A stretch of DNA of 64,000 nt from Balneolaceae bacterium (GCA_017795005.1 CP051242.1:3402119-3466118); one strand, 5' to 3'; shown: positions 48,523 through 58,222, counted from the stretch's first letter. Notes: generated by a model not told the origin, from the sequence alone. Made by a program: numbers and translations.

Positions 48523-51500
48523 TTATTTAATCAACATCATTTTTCTGGTTTGAATGAATGAACCTGCTTCCAGACGGTAAAGATAGATTCCGGAAGCCAA
48601 TGATGAAGCATTAAACGTTGCCTGGTGGACACCTCCATTCAACCTTTGATTATCTATCAGCGTTGCTATTTCTCTTCCTAATACATCATATATTTTTAGT
48701 GTTACAACCGATGATGAACCCAATTTAAATTCAATATTAGTACTTGGATTAAAAGGATTCGGGTAGTTTTGCGAAAGCCGGTATTCTCCGGGAATTTCGA
48801 TTTCTTCGTTCGAAATAGGAAGAATTCCTGAATTTGGACTATAAGAATACATTCGACTGGAAAGAAACGCATCATTGCTATCAATTTCTTTCACCATAAA
48901 GATATCATAGAATCCATCATCATTAATATCGCCCACAGCCATTCTACCTCTGTCAGAGAAACCAAAAGACTCATTTACATTAGGTCCAATCAAACGGATA
49001 TCTGGCAGGCTGTCTGATTCCATTCCTCCATCATAAATAGCTGCATCAGGATAACCCGAAAATATGCCAGGTATATAAAGAATATCCTGATAATCCTTAC
49101 CGGTTTCTTTAGGCAGAAATTGGATATTGTTCCCTGATGTTCTTGCAATTAACTCATCTGTTTCTCCACCTAATGATGATCTTGTGAGGTATAAAAATTC
49201 ATCCGCCAGGCTATCCATTTGCATTCCTCCTAAAAAGATTTGAATAGCTGGGGGAGTTGGAGTACCAAAAGAGAAGTCAGAAAGTACTGCAATATCGTTA
49301 AAACCATCGCCATTAAAATCACCTCCTGCAAATTGTGCCCCAAAAGAAAAGATTGATTGACCTTCTATTTTTGTTGGTTGAAGAATCAGATCAGGATAAG
49401 GCTGTTCGAAGGCCTTGGATATTTTTTCGCTGTTATCTTCTTCAGTACCGAAATAAACATATACAACACCAGTGGCATCATCATACGAGTAAGAAGGGAG
49501 TCCAATCCCAAAATCATTTAATCCATCACCGTTAATGTCACCTAATCCTTCAACACTAGTTCCAAGTCCGGGAAATCCAAAATCCGTAATCGTAGTGTCT
49601 TCTTTAAAATCAAGAGTAAAATCGGGTAGTGATGCAAAAGATTCCCCTCCGTAAAAACCCCAGGCAATATTTAATGATCCACCTGCCTTTAAGCCTGTAG
49701 AGTTACTTGTAAAAAGTACATCATCAAATCCATCATTGTTAATATCACCAATGTTGTTTGCTTCAATGAAAATATTTTCGAGAGAATTTAAATCGACAAA
49801 CGAAGAAAAATCTATGATCTGAAAATCATCTATATATACTGTATCAGCTACAGAATTGCTTTTTTGACCTCCTCCCATCCAGATACTCGTTCCTAATCTG
49901 AACATGATCGTCTGAGTGGCAACATTATTTTCGTCTTCAGAACCTGACTTTGTTTGAATAGCTACATGACTCCCCAAAGTCTCTACGCCTTGTACTACAT
50001 GATCCTTGAACTGTTCCCCTACTGCATTAGAAAGACGATTTAAGCTACCAAAATCGAATCCAAATGTTAAATCTAAGCTGGCATTCTTAGAAAGAAAAAA
50101 ATTGATTCCAATATTAGGTTTAATCTCTAGTGTCATTATCTCATTTATTTTCGACCCGTCTGAAGTTTGTGATTCTCGTACTGATTCTATACCACTCGTT
50201 CTTTGTTCTGTAAATGTCGCGGGTGTGAAAATTAATTGTATTCCAAATGACTTAGTTACTGTATAGATCAATGCAAGACCTGGGTTTCGTGTTGGTTCAT
50301 GACCTATACCAAATCGACTTAATCTTGTTCTTTCCGGCCTTGCTATTTTACCGGGAACACTTTCCACATCAACACCTCGATTTATTACCGGAAAGTAGGT
50401 ACTTGAAAAAAGCACAAGATCTTCTTCCAAATTTAATGTATCAACAGAAGTACACGATTCTGAAAATTGACTAACCATTGGATCTATAGCTTCTGTTTCG
50501 CAAAGAAGTCCGCGTTCATTATTCATCAGGAAAGCCGAATAACTTCCATCTTCAGCTTCAAATATATGGTCAACGATTACATTATTTTTGAATACCTGAA
50601 ATGGAGAAAACAAAGAATCCGCTTCATCTCCCAAACTAAATGCCGCATAGGTAACTGGTGGATTGAAGAATACTTGCTGAAATAAACCAGCCGGTTGATA
50701 CCTGTTAATGCTGAGTAGAATGTCATCTTTTTGATCTCCGTCAACATCTGCAATAAAACTTCTTGTGCTTGAAGGGCTTAAATTTACATCCCCTAAAATT
50801 TGGGTGGTATCTATACTAATTTCCTTTGAAGCGGAAATCTCCAATACATCTAACTGATACTTGTATGGAAAAGCACCTGCTGAAATAATAACCGGTTCAG
50901 ACGTTGAGTCACCGGTTACATCTCCCGCATTGAGTCTTCCGGTCCGGCCGCTGAGTTCCTCTCCAAAATCACAACTTCGACTTTGAATATCATCAGGGTT
51001 TGAGGAACCAAAAATTATAAAACACTGAATTGATCCTGAAAAATCGCTAAATCCAGTAAAAAGATCATCAACACCATCACCATCGAAATCATGCTCAGGA
51101 ACAAACTGATCGACTTCAACTCCAAAAATAGTTTCATAAAAAGAAACTCCTATATCCGATATGTCTAGCTCACCGGAACCGAAGGAGTGGATACTAATCC
51201 CCATTTCATTAATAACTGCTACATCACCTCTGCCATCATTGTTTAAATCACCAACCGGGTAAAGAAGTGCACCGTAGTAAAAGGAAGTTGCACTGATTTG
51301 ACCGTCTGCATTAAGGTTATACACCATTGTTTTATCCAGAAAGTCGTCCGGGCTTGCCGTTCTTTCATCAGCGCTGCTTGTTTGATGCTTTATAAAATCG
51401 GTAACTCCATCTCCATTTAAATCTCCCGCAATTATTCCTGTTACATTTGGCTGAAAAAACCTAAGTGGATCTGCATCATCGATACTTCTGTACATTGAGA

Positions 51501-51600
51501 TTGGCTCAACAATTCTTTTTTCCTGAGCATTAAGCTGAAGGTGGGCAGGCATCAAAAATAAACTTATGAGTACTGCATAAAAAAGGCTCTTCATTTTCAT
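48523..51600 (-). CDS. FG-GAP-repeat T9SS cargo protein
   Basis: The 1025-residue protein has a signal peptide (about 1-25, ending NAQ) and FG-GAP/integrin-alpha-like repeats in two groups (about 45-330 and 630-930), with loops such as GDLNGDGVTDF, DFDGDGVDDLF and GDINGDGLNDFG. A non-repeat stretch (about 430-620) separates them. The T9SS sorting domain (QNYPNPFNPSTNI...MMLIK) closes the chain and is nearly the same as that of the 867-residue protein at 42127. The start has GAGGAT just upstream. It is the first gene of the minus-strand block, 66 bp before the kinase. A surface-binding role is inferred. Confidence 0.9.
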   Translation of the reverse strand: MKMKSLFYAVLISLFLMPAHLQLNAQEKRIVEPISMYRSIDDADPLRFFQPNVTGIIAGDLNGDGVTDFIKHQTSSADERTASPDDFLDKTMVYNLNADGQISATSFYYGALLYPVGDLNNDGRGDVAVINEMGISIHSFGSGELDISDIGVSFYETIFGVEVDQFVPEHDFDGDGVDDLFTGFSDFSGSIQCFIIFGSSNPDDIQSRSCDFGEELSGRTGRLNAGDVTGDSTSEPVIISAGAFPYKYQLDVLEISASKEISIDTTQILGDVNLSPSSTRSFIADVDGDQKDDILLSINRYQPAGLFQQVFFNPPVTYAAFSLGDEADSLFSPFQVFKNNVIVDHIFEAEDGSYSAFLMNNERGLLCETEAIDPMVSQFSESCTSVDTLNLEEDLVLFSSTYFPVINRGVDVESVPGKIARPERTRLSRFGIGHEPTRNPGLALIYTVTKSFGIQLIFTPATFTEQRTSGIESVRESQTSDGSKINEIMTLEIKPNIGINFFLSKNASLDLTFGFDFGSLNRLSNAVGEQFKDHVVQGVETLGSHVAIQTKSGSEDENNVATQTIMFRLGTSIWMGGGQKSNSVADTVYIDDFQIIDFSSFVDLNSLENIFIEANNIGDINNDGFDDVLFTSNSTGLKAGGSLNIAWGFYGGESFASLPDFTLDFKEDTTITDFGFPGLGTSVEGLGDINGDGLNDFGIGLPSYSYDDATGVVYVYFGTEEDNSEKISKAFEQPYPDLILQPTKIEGQSIFSFGAQFAGGDFNGDGFNDIAVLSDFSFGTPTPPAIQIFLGGMQMDSLADEFLYLTRSSLGGETDELIARTSGNNIQFLPKETGKDYQDILYIPGIFSGYPDAAIYDGGMESDSLPDIRLIGPNVNESFGFSDRGRMAVGDINDDGFYDIFMVKEIDSNDAFLSSRMYSYSPNSGILPISNEEIEIPGEYRLSQNYPNPFNPSTNIEFKLGSSSVVTLKIYDVLGREIATLIDNQRLNGGVHQATFNASSLASGIYLYRLEAGSFIQTRKMMLIK

Positions 51601-51664
51601 ATCCTCATATTTTATTGAAGTAAGCCTTAATGAAGGAGAATAAATTTAAAAACACAATAAAAAA

Positions 51665-51692
51665 AAGCCCTGCATATAATTATGCAGGGCTT
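51665..51692 (-). terminator. terminator of tRNA-Ser
   Basis: A perfect 12-bp stem, AAGCCCTGCATA with TATGCAGGGCTT, with a TAAT loop (51677-51680). On the minus strand it is followed by a long T run (A run at 51658-51666 on the plus strand). It lies 15 bp after the tRNA 3' end. Confidence 0.9.
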
Positions 51693-51707
51693 AACTTTAC
51701 ATTAGCT

Positions 51708-51799
51708 TGGCGGAGAGGGAGGGATTCGAACCCTCGTTACATGTTTCCATATAAACTCCCTTAGCAGGGGAGCGCTTTCAGCCACTCAGCCACCTCTCC
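51708..51799 (-). tRNA. tRNA-Ser (anticodon GCU)
   Basis: On the minus strand, GGAGAGG at 51799-51793 pairs with CCTCTCC near the 3' end, followed by G and an encoded CCA (51710-51708). The anticodon stem CTCCC/GGGAG holds the loop CTGCTAA, anticodon GCT, so it reads AGY serine codons. The long variable arm (about 18 bases between the anticodon stem and the T arm) is normal for tRNA-Ser. The T loop is GGTTCGAATCC. It has its own promoter upstream and a terminator downstream. Confidence 0.97.
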
Positions 51800-51813
51800 T
51801 TTTTCAAGGGCAA

Positions 51814-51844
51814 CAAATATACGGTGCTTATTAAGCCTAAGCAA
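51814..51844 (-). promoter_or_regulatory. Bacteroidota-type promoter of tRNA-Ser
   Basis: On the minus strand TTG (51844-51842), 20 bases, then TATATTTG (51821-51814), a perfect match to the TAnnTTTG -7 box of Bacteroidota-type sigma factors. The predicted start is about 7 bases further on, just before the tRNA 5' end at 51799. Confidence 0.75.
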
Positions 51845-51863
51845 CGGTAGAAATGAATATAAT

Positions 51864-54800
51864 TCAATCTTTTGCGTCTTTATCTGAAGGCAGTATAATC
51901 TTTACGGTAGTTCCTTCTCCTTCTTTAGATTCAATATCCAGAGAACCATTATTCATTTCTACCATTTCTTTACAAAGAACCAGTCCCAGACCCGTTCCTG
52001 CTTCGTTATTCGTCCCCGACCTTGTCGATTTTGAATCCAAATTAAGCACCCCTTTTAACATCTCTGGGTCAATTCCTATACCAGTGTCCGAAACTAAAAT
52101 GGTACAACATTGGTCATTTTGTATGGTCTTGATATTAACTTCTCCACCTTCCGGTGTGAATTTAATTGCGTTGGAAATCAAGTTGCGAAGCACCGTATCG
52201 ATCATATTTCGATCAGCATATAATCTGATTTTTTCATCCAGATTTTTGCTTATTGAAATATTTTTTTGCGAAGCAGACTGACTTAACACTTTTATAGATT
52301 GATCAATCAATTCTATTAGTTCAAATTCTGCGGGTTCGGGTTTAACTTTTCCAGTTTGCAGATTCGCCCACTCTAACAAGTTTTCGGTTAAATTAAGTAG
52401 TGTATTGGATGAATCTTTTATAATGCCAATACTCTCTTTAAGCTCAGCCTTTTCAACATTATCAAAATCGTCATATAGGTAGTCGGTGTACCCCATTAGT
52501 GCCTGGAACGGATTCCGTAAATCATGAGCAATTATGGAAAAGAACTTATCTTTTGTTTTGTTGCTTTGTTCTAAGTGCTCAGCCTGTTTTTCAATAATTT
52601 CTTTCTGAAGCTCTATTTCTTTTTTCTCCTGCCTTAATTCTTTCAATTGAGCCTCAATAATTACTTCCATTTCATTTTGCCTTGCCACTAATCTTTGGTA
52701 TCGCACTTTCCAACCTACAACTAACAAAAAAGAAAAAGCGACTATGCAAATCAGGTAGAACCATATCTGTTGATAGTATTTGGGAGTTACAGTAACAGAT
52801 ACGGACGCTGTTTGATCCGACCATGACCCGTCATACATTGTTGCCTGAGCAAGTATCTTATATTCTCCCGGGCTCATATTTGAAAACTCAACACTCCTAT
52901 TCGTACCAATCTCTATCCATTCTTTTTCTTCCTCATTATTGTAAAGAATTTTATATCTGAACCGGGTTCTTGTAGGATTAACAAATGTAATCGCATGGAA
53001 AGTCACCTCGAAATCATCAATGTTTGAGGCAAAAATTATAGATTCTGAAGTAAAACTTTCTCCCGCACTGGAAACATCTTTAATGATAACTTTAGGTATA
53101 TACTCACTTTCTACATCGATATCTTTTTCAAAAATGGCGACACCTTCCTGAGTAGCAAACCAAAAAGAACCTCTATTGTCTTTTATTCCCGCTTCCTGAA
53201 TGGAGCCATTTCCCTCAGGATTGCGCATCCCTTCCTCTCTCCCAAAAATGCGCATTTTATAGCCTGTAGAGTTACCATCCAGATATTCATTCAGTGATTC
53301 TTTTTGAATTCTGAATATCCCATTATTTGAAGAAAGCCATAAACGGTTTTCATCATCTTCAGAAATCCAGTGGATATTATAGTTTGGTAACCCATCATCT
53401 GTATTTAGAAATGTAATTTGACCATCTTTAAGTCTGTTTAACCCGTTATTTTCTGTCCCTATCCAAACAACATCCTCGTCATCATCATCTAAATACAATG
53501 ACCGGATATTATTTGAAGACAAACCTTCTGTCACTGTATAATTTTTGAACTCCCCATTCCGAAAATGACTAACTCCCCCATCAAGAGTTCCTATCCAAAG
53601 TGAACCGTCCCTGGCTTCAGTAATATATCTGATTTTATCTCCGGCCAGACCGTCTTTTATTTTATAAACAGTATGCTCCCCTTTATCACTAAACTTAATT
53701 AAACCACCATAGCTGCCAATCCAAAATTGTCCATCTGATGCTGTATAAAGGGCATGAATGTTATTCAGGCCAAGTTCATCCCCCAAGGAAAAATGAGAAA
53801 TACCTGAATCATTAATACGATTAAGACCTTTTTGATAATGACCAATCCAAATATTACCAACACTATCTTCCGCAATACTTTGAACAACACTAGAAGCAAT
53901 TTCTGAATGTTCTTTGAAATGAGTAATGGTATTATTTTCAATTAAGTTTAACCCACCTCCTCTTGTTCCAACCCAGTATCTTTCTCTTGAATCCTGTAGT
54001 AATCCAAGAATATTTCCTTCTGAAAGACCTTCTTTTTTACCGATGGTTTTTACCAGGGATTTTTTTAGCCGGATAATTCCTTCTCGAGGTGTAGTAACCC
54101 AAATATTCTTCTCTTTATCTTCAAAAGTGTATATAAAGTAATCCAAGCCGGTAGATGCTAATGCATTACTCTGAAAAATTTCTCCTTTTCTGAAGATGCT
54201 GATTGTACCCCGATCTCCTGTAAGCCAGGCCTGACCATCCGAATCCAACATACTAAAGCGATATGCTTCATTTTCTTTTCGGTAAGGATCATTAAGTTTT
54301 TTCAAATTTCCTTCCTTTAAAAGATAAAGGCCCTGATATGAACTTATTAACGTCCCTTCTTCTACATCAAATATTCTATAAACATCCGCATCTTTGAATA
54401 CACTGAATTTAATAGGTGATTCAAGCCTACCCTCTTCAATAATAAAAAGTCCTTCGGTAGTTCCAGCCAAAAATACTCCTTCCGAAGTTCGGCTTGCTGT
54501 AAAAAAAATATTTTCCGAACCGTTACTATTTACATTATACTCTTTAAAAGAACCGTCCACCTGAATGTGAATCAATCCATTATTGGTAGAAAGCCATTTT
54601 GAATTATCCTCTTCTACAAATAGGAAACGGGTTTGATTTTGCAGTGCATCTTTCCCTTCAAAAAACCTGAAAAAGCGACCATCCTGATATGTATAAAGTC
54701 CGGTATGAGTAACAAAAAACATATCTCCATTTTTATCCTCAACTATCTGGGTAATATCTGAACTCGAAAAGCCTTCATCTACACCAAAGTGTTGAAACCC

Positions 54801-55151
54801 TGAATCATCTATTAACAGAAGTCCACCATTTTCTACAGAGATCCATATTCCAACATCACCCTGTTTGTAAATTTCTGTTGCCCTGTTATGGGGAATTTGA
54901 GGAGTATTTTTGTGATTATAAGTTTCAAACTCAATTCCATCAAACCGAACGATGCCATCATAAGTCGTAAACCATAAATACCCATCATCATCCTGAACAA
55001 CTTGATTAACGGTATTTATGGGTAAACCATCATCAATAGTCCAGAACTGCGTAGTCAGACTATCTGAATCAACAAGTTTGTTATATGTTTGGCTGTAACC
55101 ACTCCAGCTAATCAATAACAAGACGCTAAGTAATGCTATTTGCCTCGCCAT
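51864..55151 (-). CDS. orphan propeller-type sensor histidine kinase (HisKA type)
   Basis: The 1095-residue protein has a signal peptide (about 1-20), Reg_prop repeats (about 30-680; GYLWFTTYDGIVRFDGI, GSLWIGTLDGGVSHF), a Y_Y_Y-type domain (about 700-785), one membrane helix (about 793-815) and a coiled coil. The classical HisKA has FSIIAHDLRNPFQALMGYTD with phospho-acceptor His876, and the HATPase has NLISNAIKFTPEGG, DTGIGIDP and GTGLGLVLCKEM. There is no receiver domain on the chain and no response regulator gene nearby, so the partner is elsewhere. It lies 44 bp after hpt and may be read from that operon. Its kinase type differs from the other three in the window. Confidence 0.94.
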   Translation of the reverse strand: MARQIALLSVLLLISWSGYSQTYNKLVDSDSLTTQFWTIDDGLPINTVNQVVQDDDGYLWFTTYDGIVRFDGIEFETYNHKNTPQIPHNRATEIYKQGDVGIWISVENGGLLLIDDSGFQHFGVDEGFSSSDITQIVEDKNGDMFFVTHTGLYTYQDGRFFRFFEGKDALQNQTRFLFVEEDNSKWLSTNNGLIHIQVDGSFKEYNVNSNGSENIFFTASRTSEGVFLAGTTEGLFIIEEGRLESPIKFSVFKDADVYRIFDVEEGTLISSYQGLYLLKEGNLKKLNDPYRKENEAYRFSMLDSDGQAWLTGDRGTISIFRKGEIFQSNALASTGLDYFIYTFEDKEKNIWVTTPREGIIRLKKSLVKTIGKKEGLSEGNILGLLQDSRERYWVGTRGGGLNLIENNTITHFKEHSEIASSVVQSIAEDSVGNIWIGHYQKGLNRINDSGISHFSLGDELGLNNIHALYTASDGQFWIGSYGGLIKFSDKGEHTVYKIKDGLAGDKIRYITEARDGSLWIGTLDGGVSHFRNGEFKNYTVTEGLSSNNIRSLYLDDDDEDVVWIGTENNGLNRLKDGQITFLNTDDGLPNYNIHWISEDDENRLWLSSNNGIFRIQKESLNEYLDGNSTGYKMRIFGREEGMRNPEGNGSIQEAGIKDNRGSFWFATQEGVAIFEKDIDVESEYIPKVIIKDVSSAGESFTSESIIFASNIDDFEVTFHAITFVNPTRTRFRYKILYNNEEEKEWIEIGTNRSVEFSNMSPGEYKILAQATMYDGSWSDQTASVSVTVTPKYYQQIWFYLICIVAFSFLLVVGWKVRYQRLVARQNEMEVIIEAQLKELRQEKKEIELQKEIIEKQAEHLEQSNKTKDKFFSIIAHDLRNPFQALMGYTDYLYDDFDNVEKAELKESIGIIKDSSNTLLNLTENLLEWANLQTGKVKPEPAEFELIELIDQSIKVLSQSASQKNISISKNLDEKIRLYADRNMIDTVLRNLISNAIKFTPEGGEVNIKTIQNDQCCTILVSDTGIGIDPEMLKGVLNLDSKSTRSGTNNEAGTGLGLVLCKEMVEMNNGSLDIESKEGEGTTVKIILPSDKDAKD

Positions 55152-55195
55152 TTTTAATAATAGTGCCTTGTAAACAAGACCTTTTAACCTAAAGC

Positions 55196-55753
55196 TTATC
55201 CTTCTTTTAAAGCATAAATCTGTGCAAGATTCCTACCTTCCTGAGCATAGTCTAATCCATAGCCAAGAACAAATTTGGTAGGTATCTCAAACCCAACATA
55301 ATCAATTTGAACATTATGTTTAGTGGCATCTTTTTTATGAAGTAAAGTAATAACTGAAACTGAAGCTGGATTATAGTGTTTCATTTTATCAACTATATAC
55401 TTCATTGAAAGACCTGTATCAACAATATCCTCCACCAAAATTACATGCCTGCCTTTTACTTTAGCATCAATTTCTTTCAACTCAGTTACCTGCCCTGATG
55501 ATACCTTTTCATCGCCGTAGCTACTTAACTTCATAAAATCGACCTCACACTCGATGGTAACGTGTCGCATTAAATCTGCTAAGAAAATAAATGCCCCATT
55601 AAGAATACCAATGAATATTGGCTTTTTTCCTTCAAAATCTTTGTCGAGTTTTTTTCCAAGTAAAGAAACCCTCGCATCAATTTGTTCTTTCGTAATGAAT
55701 ACATTGAAAATCTCACCATTACAATTAACTTTATCAGGCAGATAGAAACTCAT
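55196..55753 (-). CDS. hpt: hypoxanthine phosphoribosyltransferase
   Basis: This enzyme salvages purines by joining hypoxanthine (or guanine) with PRPP to give IMP (or GMP). The 185-residue length fits. The PRPP-binding motif VEDIVDTG is at residues 107-114, GILNGAF at about 49-55, and the purine-site segment VGFEIPTKFVLGYGLDYAQ near 152-170. It is encoded 5 bp after tilS. The tilS-hpt pairing is common in bacteria, often with ftsH following; here a kinase gene follows instead. Confidence 0.95.
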   Translation of the reverse strand: MSFYLPDKVNCNGEIFNVFITKEQIDARVSLLGKKLDKDFEGKKPIFIGILNGAFIFLADLMRHVTIECEVDFMKLSSYGDEKVSSGQVTELKEIDAKVKGRHVILVEDIVDTGLSMKYIVDKMKHYNPASVSVITLLHKKDATKHNVQIDYVGFEIPTKFVLGYGLDYAQEGRNLAQIYALKEG

Positions 55754-55758
55754 AAGTT

Positions 55759-57099
55759 TTATTTCAATTTAATGGTAAGATATTTTTTTGTTGATTCTGT
55801 ACACTTTGCAAGTTCAGATATTGAACCAATTTCTCCATTACTTGCCGTTTCAGGAAAAATTATGGCGTAAATAGTACCATCTACACCGCTTAATATCAAA
55901 GCTTTTTCTCTTTTTGCTGAAGGAATTTTTCGGTTTGTCAAATGATCCGATACCTTTTGGGATCCGCTCATTCCTAATGGGATAAAACGATCTCCTGAAT
56001 TCCATGGTCGAATAGAAATTGGCCAATACAAAGTCTCGGAATCAATTCTCAGATTATTAACTGAATTATTAGAGGTTGTAATATTGAAACTCACATTTTT
56101 TAAGGTCAATCCCTCAATTGCTTCCTTTTTTGAAATTGTATTTTCCGGTTGTGAAAACTCATTCTCTTCATTAATGCTTATTTCTGTACGACCTTTAAAA
56201 AGATTAATATTCCCAGCGATTCTAATAGAAGAACCCGTTTGTAAATTATGAATAGTACTTAGTTCATTAATTAGACCCTTGGAAAGATGAACTTCAGGGA
56301 TCTGGTGTTCTATATACTTCTTAATAATTACCGGTTTTAATTTTGAATCCAACTTTTGGTACAATTCTAAATCCAATTTTCCTTTATTCAGAATGCTTTC
56401 AAGAATGTGATTGAAAGCAGCTTCGTTAATTTTACCCATTTCCGAAAGTCCAAGAATGTTCTCTTTCCATCCCGGAAAAAAATTATCCAGGGAATCAGAT
56501 AATTCGTTTCTTAAAAAATTACGTGCATAAACTGACTCCGAATTACTTTGGTCAATCCTGAAAGGAACAGACTGCTTTCTACAGAACTCTAAAATTTCTT
56601 TCTTGTCGTGATTTAATAATGGCCTGAGCAACGTTCCATCCCAAACTTTTAATGCCTGCCAGGCTTCGGGGCCGCTACCTCTAAAAAGTTTTTGGAGGAT
56701 CGTTTCTACCTGGTCGTCTTTATGATGTGCTGTTAAAATTGCTTCTGCACCTATTTCTTCTTTTAGCTCTTTAAAAATCCTGTATCTCTCTTTTCTCGCC
56801 TCATTTTGAAAATTGCCTCTGTTTTTTTTGATATCAATTCTTATAGAACAACACTCAAATCCCCATTCTGAAGCCATACCTTCAACAAGTTCCTGGTCTA
56901 AATCAGACTCTTTTCCTCTTAATCCATAATTAATGTGTACTACGAATGTTTCTTTTTTTTCCTTAAAAAGAGTGTAAAGTAGAGCCATAGAATCCGGCCC
57001 GCCACTTACCCCAATAACGACCTTAGAAGCAGGATTTTCTAAAAATGAGAGAGAATTTGATACCGATTCTTCAATCGACCTTGATGCGGACTTGTTCAT
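55759..57099 (-). CDS. tilS: tRNA(Ile)-lysidine synthase
   Basis: TilS adds lysidine to C34 of the CAU-anticodon tRNA-Ile so that it reads AUA; it is essential in most bacteria. The PP-loop motif SGGPDS lies at about residues 32-37 from the ATG at 57099. HINYGLRG and the AHHKDDQVETILQKL stretch are typical, and the C-terminal TilS domain (RPWNSGDRFIPLG...SDHLTNRKIP) is present. The frame continues to an ATG at 57120, but 57099 gives a normal N-terminus. The start overlaps the birA end (57071) by 29 bp. Confidence 0.94.
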   Translation of the reverse strand: MNKSASRSIEESVSNSLSFLENPASKVVIGVSGGPDSMALLYTLFKEKKETFVVHINYGLRGKESDLDQELVEGMASEWGFECCSIRIDIKKNRGNFQNEARKERYRIFKELKEEIGAEAILTAHHKDDQVETILQKLFRGSGPEAWQALKVWDGTLLRPLLNHDKKEILEFCRKQSVPFRIDQSNSESVYARNFLRNELSDSLDNFFPGWKENILGLSEMGKINEAAFNHILESILNKGKLDLELYQKLDSKLKPVIIKKYIEHQIPEVHLSKGLINELSTIHNLQTGSSIRIAGNINLFKGRTEISINEENEFSQPENTISKKEAIEGLTLKNVSFNITTSNNSVNNLRIDSETLYWPISIRPWNSGDRFIPLGMSGSQKVSDHLTNRKIPSAKREKALILSGVDGTIYAIIFPETASNGEIGSISELAKCTESTKKYLTIKLK

Positions 57100-57853
57100 A
57101 TGAAAAAGTATCCACTTCAAGATCCTTATTCAACACTACAAGAGCTCCATTTTCATTTACACCAAGAAACTTGAAGGTGCCGTCCCGATCTAATCCATTT
57201 ACATTTAGTTTCGCCCACGTTCCGTACCCTAACATAGCTTTGTTTATTGTGCGAACTAAGTCAATATCATGTACTTCCCAAAGTCGATAGTAATACTCAA
57301 TTTTGCTTAGAATTCTGGCAAGCAAACGCTCTCTTGAAAATCTTTTCCCATCTATAGAATTCAACGAAATTGCAGTGTTTTCAAGATCAGTGTTAAACTC
57401 TGTCTGATTAACATTGATCCCTATACCAATAATTACCCTATCAAGTACATTACCATTATATATGGCTTCTGTGAGAAGACCGGAAAGCTTTTTTCCTTCA
57501 AACAGAACATCATTTGGCCACTTAAGGTCTAAACGTGTTTTTAATTGCTCGCCACAAACGTCAGAAACAGCTAAGGCACAGGCAAGAGTTAGTATGGTAA
57601 GACGAGAGTGATTCGAAGGTTCGAAAACTAAACTAAAAGTCAGATTTTCTAAAGGTAGTGCCTGCCAGTTACGTTCATATTGACCTCTTCCGGAAGTCTG
57701 AGAATCAGCAAGGATCAGAGTCCCGTGAAGAGTATCAATCCTACTCATTGATTTGGCATAAGAGTTGGTTGAATCCAGTTCCGGGAAATAGAAAAAGCTA
57801 CGTCCTAACCAGGACGTAGCTAAATTTTCTTCAAAATGTTGTGTATTAAACAA
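57071..57853 (-). CDS. birA: biotin--[acetyl-CoA-carboxylase] ligase
   Basis: BirA attaches biotin to the carboxylase carrier protein. The 260-residue protein lacks the N-terminal HTH of E. coli BirA, so it is a ligase only and not a repressor. The biotinyl-AMP loop TSGRGQYERNW is at about residues 53-63, KWPNDVLF at about 105-112, and GIGINVNQ at about 130-140. It ends inside the start of tilS and begins 6 bp after the CBM48-like gene. Confidence 0.94.
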   Translation of the reverse strand: MFNTQHFEENLATSWLGRSFFYFPELDSTNSYAKSMSRIDTLHGTLILADSQTSGRGQYERNWQALPLENLTFSLVFEPSNHSRLTILTLACALAVSDVCGEQLKTRLDLKWPNDVLFEGKKLSGLLTEAIYNGNVLDRVIIGIGINVNQTEFNTDLENTAISLNSIDGKRFSRERLLARILSKIEYYYRLWEVHDIDLVRTINKAMLGYGTWAKLNVNGLDRDGTFKFLGVNENGALVVLNKDLEVDTFSYEQVRIKVD

Positions 57854-57859
57854 CTTAAT

Positions 57860-58159
57860 TTATTTTCCGATGGCAACTAAAGAGTCTTCAGTTCCGAATT
57901 CATTGGGAACATAAGCATCTGCTTCGTAGTCGTTTTCCCAAACTTCACCATCAATTAAATATTTAAATTTATACTCAGATTCGGGCTTCAAACGAATTTC
58001 TGTTTCGTATACGCCATTTTTCTTTTCTAATTTTAAAGACGATGTATCCCAGTCATTAAAATCTCCTGCAAGTGCAACTTCTTCTTTTACTATTTCAGAT
58101 GGGATCGAAAAAGTAACTTTACATACAGTACGTTTTGGAGTGAATTTTTTTTCCAGCAT
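57860..58159 (-). CDS. small CBM48/isoamylase-early-set domain protein
   Basis: The 99 residues consist of one glycogen-binding-like beta-sandwich: VCKVTFSIPSEIV, VALAGDFNDWD at about 32-42, VYETEIRLKPESEYKFKYLI, and GEVWENDYEADAYVPN. These match the E-set/CBM48 domains of AMPK-beta and branching enzymes. No enzyme domain is attached. Free-standing forms are common in Bacteroidota-like genomes; their role in glycogen or other polymer binding is not proven. It is the first gene of the birA-tilS-hpt operon and has a good promoter just upstream. Confidence 0.87.
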   Translation of the reverse strand: MLEKKFTPKRTVCKVTFSIPSEIVKEEVALAGDFNDWDTSSLKLEKKNGVYETEIRLKPESEYKFKYLIDGEVWENDYEADAYVPNEFGTEDSLVAIGK

Positions 58160-58191
58160 GTGAACAATCAGATTATTTTAAGGTTGATTGC

Positions 58192-58222
58192 AAAAATACC
58201 TACTTTTTTTAATTGAAACAAT
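58192..58222 (-). promoter_or_regulatory. Bacteroidota-type promoter of the CBM48-birA-tilS-hpt operon
   Basis: On the minus strand TTG (58222-58220), 20 bases, then TATTTTTG (58199-58192), matching TAnnTTTG with the same spacing as the tRNA-Ser promoter. It lies 33 bp before the ATG at 58159. The rest of the 221-bp gap 58160-58380 is A/T-rich with no other feature seen. Confidence 0.7.

Noticed and set aside
48253-48561. Plus-strand open frame of 102 codons across the kinase gene start
   Set aside because: It runs antisense through the conserved propeller start of the kinase, and the product has no features.
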